A stretch of DNA of 10,969 nt, from positions 1 to 10,969 of the forward strand of contig JAISPA010000259.1 of NCBI GenBank assembly GCA_031275255.1, in the 5' to 3' direction. Each line of letters opens with the position of its first letter. Within the stretch, counting starts at the first letter, position 1. This DNA comes from Acidaminococcales bacterium (GTDB lineage Bacteria > Bacillota > Negativicutes > Acidaminococcales > JAISLQ01). The position numbers and the translations under genes are program-made. Positions 6,845 to 10,969 of this stretch are shown here, piece after piece. The notes beneath the pieces were generated by a model. That model did no database searches and was not told the origin of the DNA. It saw only the letters and a program-made list of their open reading frames with translations.

Positions 6845-7188
6845 CAAAATACACGTGCGGGAGTGACCGCCCGCCGGGAAAGGGGGAGACAAAACGCGTG
6901 CTTTCTTACTATTTGGTCAATAGACGGCGGAGCGCCGCCGCCAAAGCAAATCGCCAGACCGATGCCCGCGCTTTGCCTGCCCGGAAAAAATTCCGCTGCG
7001 GAAAAGGCGGCTTCGCCGCACGCCTTAAAACAAACCGGGCTGGAACTGACGCGGCGGTAAGAAAAGGCCTCCCGCTTCGGGAAATAAGGCGCAAAATATC
7101 TTTGGGCGAATCTGACGGCCTGCGAATGTGCGGCTTTTGTCTACAGATGACAGCCCGAATTCGCTGATTAACGAAAGGATGATATTTT
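6845..7188 (+). other. Putative metA leader with several hairpins; no confident gene
   Basis: This 344-base stretch holds hairpins at 6926-6939 (GGCGG/CCGCC), TTCCG-CTG-CGGAA near 6991-7003, GCGGC-TTC-GCCGC near 7007-7020, a nested GCCT-CCCG...CGGG...AGGC near 7068-7091, and a wide GCGAAT/ATTCGC pair closing about 7107-7164. I see neither the conserved core of SAM-I (S-box) nor the T-box GGTGG...ACCGCG element. An 89-codon frame from GTG 6898 to 7167 has GGGGGAG nine bases upstream and ends 21 bases before metA, but its very Arg/Lys-rich product resembles no family I know and it may be chance. AAAGGA (7174-7179) is the metA Shine-Dalgarno. Confidence 0.4.
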
Positions 7189-8118
7189 ATGCCGATCAAT
7201 ATTCCCAATGATCTCCCGGCCGCCAGTATACTGGAAGAAGAAAATATTTTCATTATGCGCGAGACCCGCGCGAAAACCCAGGATATCAGGCCGCTGAAAA
7301 TACTCTTTTTTAACCTGATGCCCACCAAGGCCATAACGGAAACACAATTTCTGAGGCTTTTGAGCAACAGCCCGCTGCAGGTAGCGGTTGACTTTATTTA
7401 TACCGCCAGTTACGAACCGTCCAACACCCCGCAGGAACATTTGATAAAGTTTTACGAAACCTTTGACTCCGTCAGGGATCGCCTTTACGACGGCATGATC
7501 ATAACCGGCGCGCCGGTTGAAAAACTGGAGTTTGCAGAAGTGGCTTACTGGCCGGAACTTTGCGCAATAATGGAATGGAGTAAAACCCATGTGTACTCGA
7601 CCCTTCATGTTTGTTGGGGCGCGCAGGCCGGTTTATACTATCATTACGGCATCCCCAAATATATCTTGCCGCAGAAAATATTCGGCGTATTTGCGCACAG
7701 CAGGAACCATACCGCCAACGACAAACTTTTTCGCGGTTTTGACGATGTTTTTTATGTACCTCATTCCCGGCACACCGAAGTGCGCAAGGCCGACATAGAA
7801 AAAGCCGGCGCGTTGCGCATATTGTCGGAATCGCCTGATTCCGGCGTTTACGCTATATCGGACGTTGAAGGCCGACAGTTTTTTATAACAGGACACTCAG
7901 AATACGATCCGCTGACGTTAAAGGCGGAATATGAACGGGATATGGCTTTAAACTTGAAAGTTAACATCCCGGATAATTATTACCCGGATAATGACCCGGC
8001 GCGCCCGCCGATCGTGCGCTGGCGCAGCAGCGCGCACCTGCTCTTTAGCAATTGGCTCAATTATTACGTTTATCAGGAAACGCCCTTTGATTTGGCGCGG
8101 CTTGATAAAAAATCATAA
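7189..8118 (+). CDS. metAA: Homoserine O-acyltransferase MetA, probably acetyl-CoA-specific
   Basis: A 309-residue protein, the same length as E. coli MetA and clearly homologous throughout. It acylates the hydroxyl of L-homoserine, the first committed step of methionine synthesis in the cytosol. The nucleophile is Cys142 in [10 protein letters not shown], and the His-x-Glu pair of the class I amidotransferase-like fold is His236/Glu238 in TGHSEYD. The C-terminal [19 protein letters not shown] is a family signature. Position 111, in TGAPVE, is glutamate. Published work on MetA (Zubieta and colleagues) tied Glu111 to acetyl-CoA and Gly111 to succinyl-CoA use, so O-acetylhomoserine is the likely product despite the usual homoserine O-succinyltransferase name. 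ATG 7189 has AAAGGA nine bases upstream. No other methionine gene is adjacent; the divergent neighbour is the tRNA-Cys-like gene. Confidence 0.95.
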   Translation: MPINIPNDLPAASILEEENIFIMRETRAKTQDIRPLKILFFNLMPTKAITETQFLRLLSNSPLQVAVDFIYTASYEPSNTPQEHLIKFYETFDSVRDRLYDGMIITGAPVEKLEFAEVAYWPELCAIMEWSKTHVYSTLHVCWGAQAGLYYHYGIPKYILPQKIFGVFAHSRNHTANDKLFRGFDDVFYVPHSRHTEVRKADIEKAGALRILSESPDSGVYAISDVEGRQFFITGHSEYDPLTLKAEYERDMALNLKVNIPDNYYPDNDPARPPIVRWRSSAHLLFSNWLNYYVYQETPFDLARLDKKS

Positions 8119-8125
8119 ATATTAT

Positions 8126-8168
8126 ATTTTCGCTCCTGCCGCGCTCCCAAACCGGAACAGGCGAAAAT
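8126..8168. terminator. Inverted repeat between convergent genes, possible terminator
   Basis: ATTTTCGC (8126-8133) pairs with GCGAAAAT (8161-8168), and CTG (8136-8138) with CAG (8158-8160), giving 11 pairs around a 19-base loop just past the metA stop and before the end of the convergent gene. There is no proper T-tract after either arm, so terminator function is only suggested by position. Confidence 0.35.
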
Positions 8169-8197
8169 CGGGAAACTCGCCGCCCGTTCGCTTTGCT

Positions 8198-8716
8198 TTA
8201 TAACGAAGGTTTGCAGACGACTTCATGTATTTTGGTGTCCAATATCCTGGAAGCGTTGGCCGGAGTGAGAACAAGCACTGTGTCGGCGCCGCGGCCGGTT
8301 CCGCCCAAGGCAATGATTTTTTCTCCGTAAGGGATAAGACCGGCGTCCAGCGCCATCGTCGCCACTTCCACACAAACCTTGGTTCCCTGCCCGAACATGC
8401 GCAGAGCCTGCGCAATGACCTCTACCGGGCCATAACCGCTGAATTTGGAACTTAAACCGCGTTCGGCGCCGGAAAGAGCGTGCGCGGTAGTGAGCAGAAC
8501 AACGCCCTTTTGCGTAAGCCGCTCCTTGCTTTCCTGTGTATAGCCGAACTGCCCCGGCTTGATATAGCCAAAATGATGGGACACCCAAATGATTTTAGAA
8601 AATTTACCGAGCGCTTTTTCAACGGTTTCACCGGTATTGGACGCGATAACCGCGTACTCTATACCTGACTCCCGGCTTCTGGCGGAAGCTTTGGCAATAG
8701 TTTCCTCTACTGACAT
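8198..8716 (-). CDS. Stand-alone pyruvate kinase C-terminal-domain protein of unknown function
   Basis: A 172-residue soluble protein resembling the alpha/beta C-terminal (PK_C) domain of pyruvate kinase with no catalytic barrel. It begins MSVEETIAKASARSRE, then a strand and a phosphate-loop-like SNTGETVEKAL (26-36) reminiscent of the effector phosphate site of that domain, WVSHHFG (44-50), and a glycine-rich IALGGTGRGADT (135-146). Such proteins occur alone in archaea and anaerobic bacteria, with structures but no assigned reaction. Binding of a phosphorylated metabolite is a guess. The start is at 8716, where AAAGGAG (8733-8727) lies 10 nt upstream; an upstream in-frame ATG at 8749 would add a basic 11-residue piece and absorb the Shine-Dalgarno. 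The gene has its own promoter, overlapping that of the divergent aminotransferase, and a structured leader. Confidence 0.8.
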   Translation of the reverse strand: MSVEETIAKASARSRESGIEYAVIASNTGETVEKALGKFSKIIWVSHHFGYIKPGQFGYTQESKERLTQKGVVLLTTAHALSGAERGLSSKFSGYGPVEVIAQALRMFGQGTKVCVEVATMALDAGLIPYGEKIIALGGTGRGADTVLVLTPANASRILDTKIHEVVCKPSL

Positions 8717-8726
8717 GACAAAACAG

Positions 8727-8733
8727 CTCCTTT
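8727..8733 (-). promoter_or_regulatory. Ribosome binding site that fixes the PK_C-like start
   Basis: Minus strand AAAGGAG is 10 nt before ATG 8716 and lies inside the longer alternative frame starting at 8749, so the shorter protein is preferred. Confidence 0.7.
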
Positions 8734-8771
8734 TCGATCTTTTGCGCACGTAGTATTTATCACTGAACTGA

Positions 8772-8813
8772 CCCGGACAATCAGCGGCAGTCTCCTACCG
8801 ATTGTCAGTCGGG
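8772..8813 (-). promoter_or_regulatory. Leader hairpin with GNRA tetraloop upstream of the PK_C-like gene
   Basis: As minus-strand RNA the segment folds as CCCG, bulge ACU, GACAAUC, GGUAG, loop GAGA, CUGCC, bulge GCU, GAUUGUC, CGGG. That is 16 pairs including one G-U, with two 3-nt bulges and a GNRA tetraloop. The plus-strand version would have a UCUC loop, so the minus strand is the likely functional sense. It lies in the roughly 120-nt leader of the PK_C-like mRNA, about 55 bases before the start codon. No T-run follows, so it is not a simple terminator. Confidence 0.55.
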
Positions 8814-8823
8814 CGATGAAGTC

Positions 8824-8852
8824 TTGCGCCGCGCGCTTAGATATTATATTAT
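8824..8852 (+). promoter_or_regulatory. Promoter of the D-amino-acid aminotransferase gene
   Basis: TTGCGC (8824-8829), 17 bases, TATTAT (8847-8852), with a start expected near 8859 and a leader of about 42 nt. Its -10 box coincides with the -10 box of the opposing promoter, so the two units probably compete for polymerase. Confidence 0.5.
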
Positions 8853-8874
8853 AATTAGAGTAACGTCAGGTCAA
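8846..8874 (-). promoter_or_regulatory. Promoter of the PK_C-like gene
   Basis: Minus strand TTGACC (8874-8869), 17 bases, TAATAT (8851-8846); further TATAAT matches overlap at other spacings. Transcription would start near 8839 and include the GNRA hairpin. Confidence 0.6.
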
Positions 8875-8900
8875 CAATAATTTACGCGGAGGTAAAAGAA

Positions 8901-9779
8901 ATGAATACAGTAGCTATGTTGAACGGCCAGTTTGTCGATATAAATCAGCCGCTCATCCACATTGAGGACAGGGGATATCAGTTTGGCGACGGCGTTTATG
9001 AAGTAGTACCGGTCATGGACGGGCGCATGGCGGGCTTTGAATACCACATGGAACGCCTTGACAGATCCCTGCGTGAACTTAAAATACCGGCGGTATACAC
9101 GCATGAAGATTTTTATGAATTTTTTGTCGCGATGATTGAAAAAGGCGAAATATACGACGGCAACATTTACCTTCAGATCACGCGCGGCGTAAGCCAGCGC
9201 CAGCACCAATTCCCGGAGCAGACGGTTCCCGTCATGACTATGGTTGGCCGGCAGCGAAGCTATGAGAAAATCAACCAACAATATATCGGCGGCGTAACTC
9301 TTTTGAGTATGCCGGACATCCGCTGGCATCGCTGCGATATCAAGACCATCAATCTTTTACCCAACGCCCTGGCCAAACAAAAAGCACTGGAGTCCGGTTT
9401 TGACGACGCGCTCTTTTACCGGGAAGAAAGCGGCAATATTACGGAGTGCTCGTCAAGCAATTTTTACGCGGTCAAAAACGGCGTTGTCTGGACCCATCCC
9501 GACGGGGAATTAATCCTGCCCGGCTGCACCAAGCGGATCATCATCCACGACTTATGCGGCAAAATAGACGTGCCGGTAGTAGAAAAAGCCTTTAATCTTG
9601 ATTTTGCCAAAACGGCTGACGAAACATTCATGAGCGCCGCCAGTTATTGCGGCATGCCGGTCGTAAAAATTGATAAAACGCCTATAGGCACAGGCAAGCC
9701 TGGCCCTGTGGCGCAAAAGATACAGGCGGAATTCAAAAAGTATCTGTCCGCGCAAAAAATTGTATTTGCCCCAAAATAA
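8901..9779 (+). CDS. dat: D-amino-acid aminotransferase (PLP fold type IV)
   Basis: A 292-residue class IV aminotransferase, close to the roughly 282 residues of Bacillus DAAT. It transfers the amino group between D-alanine and 2-oxo acids to make D-glutamate and other D-amino acids for cell wall use; cytosolic and PLP-dependent. The PLP lysine is Lys148 in CDIKTINLLPNALAK, with Glu182 (NITECSSSNFY) as the partner of the PLP ring nitrogen. The residues that separate DAAT from branched-chain aminotransferase and aminodeoxychorismate lyase are present: Tyr33 in GDGVYEV and Arg100/His102 in QRQHQFPE form the substrate carboxylate trap known from Bacillus DAAT (Tyr31, Arg98, His100). GGAGG (8888-8892) is eight bases before ATG. 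No strong terminator follows, so the downstream transporter may be co-transcribed. Confidence 0.93.
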   Translation: MNTVAMLNGQFVDINQPLIHIEDRGYQFGDGVYEVVPVMDGRMAGFEYHMERLDRSLRELKIPAVYTHEDFYEFFVAMIEKGEIYDGNIYLQITRGVSQRQHQFPEQTVPVMTMVGRQRSYEKINQQYIGGVTLLSMPDIRWHRCDIKTINLLPNALAKQKALESGFDDALFYREESGNITECSSSNFYAVKNGVVWTHPDGELILPGCTKRIIIHDLCGKIDVPVVEKAFNLDFAKTADETFMSAASYCGMPVVKIDKTPIGTGKPGPVAQKIQAEFKKYLSAQKIVFAPK

Positions 9780-9896
9780 AATTGGCTGGCGGCATTTGTA
9801 TTTTATGCTTTCGCATATTCTGTAGGCAAGCCCCTTCTTCTGCCGTAGCCCGCAGGCGGAAAATGCGTGCGGCCGGCGAAACTTTCGGGAGGGATT

Positions 9897-10969
9897 ATGC
9901 CGGACAATAGCGAACAATTCAGCTTTTTTCGCCGCTGGATAGTCTTCGGCGTGTCAGCCGCCGGATTTTTCATGGCGTTTTCGTGCGCTACCAGCGTGAA
10001 CGTCGCACTGCCGATCCTTGAACAGGAATTTTCCGCTTCTTTGTCAGGCATCCAGTGGGTGGTTACGGCGTATCTTTTGGCCGTAACCAGCGTACTGCCG
10101 GTATTTGGCTGGCTGGGAGACGTGCTGCAGAGAAAGCGCGTCATCGCCGCAGGATTTTTCCTTTTCGGGCTGGGCGGCTTTCTGTGCGCCCAATCGACCT
10201 CGCTGGGGCAGCTCGTATTGTCAAGAATCGTCCAAGGCATTGGAGCGAGCATGGAGTCGTCCAATTCTTACGCCGCCGTAACCGCCGTTTTCCCGGTCAA
10301 CCAAAGAGGCAAAGTATTCGGCCTGCAGGGCATCGTAGTGGCGCTGGGCTCAATCAGCGGACCTTCCATCGGCGGTTTTTTGCTTGAATATTTCAGCTGG
10401 CATTCCATCTTTTATATAACATTGCCTGTGGCCTTGCTGGGCGTCATCCTTACGCTCGTCTATATGCCCGAGGCGACGCCGCGCAAAGCCGGCAGGTTTG
10501 ACATCGTCGGCGCGCTTACGCTTATTTTGGCGATCGCCGTTTTCATCCTCGCGCTCAGCCAGTGGGGGCGTCTGGGCTGGACGGACGCGGAAATCGCCGT
10601 TTGCGGCGCTGGTTCCCTGGCGCTTTTTTCTTTCCTGGTTTACTGGGAAAAACGGGTAAAAAGCCCGCTTATAGACATAGGGATGTTCCGCAACAAAATA
10701 TTTGTCAACGGAAATATAGCCGGGCTGTGCTCATTTTTGGCCATTAACACCAACAGTGTGCTCCTGCCTTTTTATCTGCACAAAATACTTGGGGCGACGC
10801 CTAAAACAATGGGTATTGTGATGATTGCTTTTCCCATCGCGCTTATCATCGCGGCGCCTTTGAGCGGCACGCTTTCGGACCGTTACGGCGCACCCAAATT
10901 CGCCGTTACCGGGATGTCGCTCATGACCTCATCCCTGCTCCTTTTGGCGTTTGTCGCCCGGTATGAAAT
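9897..10969 (+). CDS. DHA2 (EmrB/QacA-type) drug:H+ antiporter, 3' end cut by window
   Basis: The first 357 residues of an MFS transporter; DHA2 proteins have 14 membrane segments and usually 450-520 residues, so roughly the last quarter is missing. Motif A is GWLGDVLQRKRV (71-82), motif B SRIVQGIGAS (109-118), and the antiporter motif C is GSISGPSIGGFLL (151-163), followed by FSWHSIFYI. A second motif A-like loop, SGTLSDRYGAPK, is near the cut end. The TM1 motif normally read as LDxTIVNVALP is here FSCATSVNVALP, lacking the acidic residue, which may alter proton coupling or drug range. GGGAGGG (9887-9893) sits close to ATG 9897. It follows dat by 117 bases; a weak TTGGCT-16-TATGCT (9782-9809) might be an internal promoter. 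Confidence 0.88.
   Translation, partial: MPDNSEQFSFFRRWIVFGVSAAGFFMAFSCATSVNVALPILEQEFSASLSGIQWVVTAYLLAVTSVLPVFGWLGDVLQRKRVIAAGFFLFGLGGFLCAQSTSLGQLVLSRIVQGIGASMESSNSYAAVTAVFPVNQRGKVFGLQGIVVALGSISGPSIGGFLLEYFSWHSIFYITLPVALLGVILTLVYMPEATPRKAGRFDIVGALTLILAIAVFILALSQWGRLGWTDAEIAVCGAGSLALFSFLVYWEKRVKSPLIDIGMFRNKIFVNGNIAGLCSFLAINTNSVLLPFYLHKILGATPKTMGIVMIAFPIALIIAAPLSGTLSDRYGAPKFAVTGMSLMTSSLLLLAFVARYE

Noticed and set aside
6845..7188. SAM-I (S-box) riboswitch or T-box ahead of metA
   Set aside because: Neither the SAM-I core nor the T-box GGTGG/ACCGCG antiterminator sequence is present, although metA would be a natural target.
6909..7367. Minus-strand frame of 152 codons overlapping the 5' end of metA
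   Set aside because: It overlaps firmly identified metA coding sequence and matches no family.

Overview
The window looks like chromosomal DNA of an anaerobic Bacillota (Firmicutes) bacterium of medium GC content. Support comes from strong GGAGG-type ribosome binding sites, sigma-A promoters of TTGnnn-17-TATAAT form, a DAAT-type aminotransferase, a MetA of the acetyl-CoA type and a GlpA-like oxidoreductase. The hairpin-rich intergenic DNA reminds me of Negativicutes, but that placement is weak. I see no transposase, phage gene, CRISPR array or rRNA.

Layout. At the left edge, a truncated FAD-dependent oxidoreductase gene runs leftwards (1-1151). Divergent from it is a two-gene operon in which an MgtC/SapB membrane protein (1256-1951) overlaps a NagD-type HAD phosphatase (1948-2811) by four bases. 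A 550-bp convergent gap (2812-3361) holds no gene but about ten hairpins, some mutually exclusive, and ends in a large inverted repeat that looks like a bidirectional terminator. A methyl-accepting chemotaxis protein gene (3362-5095) reads leftwards. Divergent from it, behind a good sigma-A promoter and a 120-nt leader, is a fosmidomycin-resistance-type MFS exporter (5472-6644).

The middle holds a strange tRNA(Cys)-like gene on the minus strand (6731-6805). It keeps the GCA anticodon, U73 and encoded CCA, but has lost U33, G15, G19 and two T-stem pairs. It has its own near-consensus promoter, which overlaps back-to-back with a promoter pointing towards metA (7189-8118). That promoter would give metA a leader of about 370 nt. 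MetA carries Cys142 and Glu111, the residue linked to acetyl-CoA rather than succinyl-CoA use.

Convergent with metA is a stand-alone pyruvate-kinase C-terminal-domain protein (8198-8716, minus). Its mRNA leader contains a long hairpin capped by a GNRA tetraloop. Overlapping divergent promoters then drive that gene and a D-amino-acid aminotransferase (8901-9779), which is followed by a DHA2-type multidrug MFS transporter cut by the window end (9897-10969).

The genes do not form one pathway. The protein genes are mostly ordinary housekeeping or accessory functions. The unusual content is in the RNA: the deviant tRNA(Cys), the metA leader, the GNRA leader hairpin and the 2884-3214 hairpin cluster.
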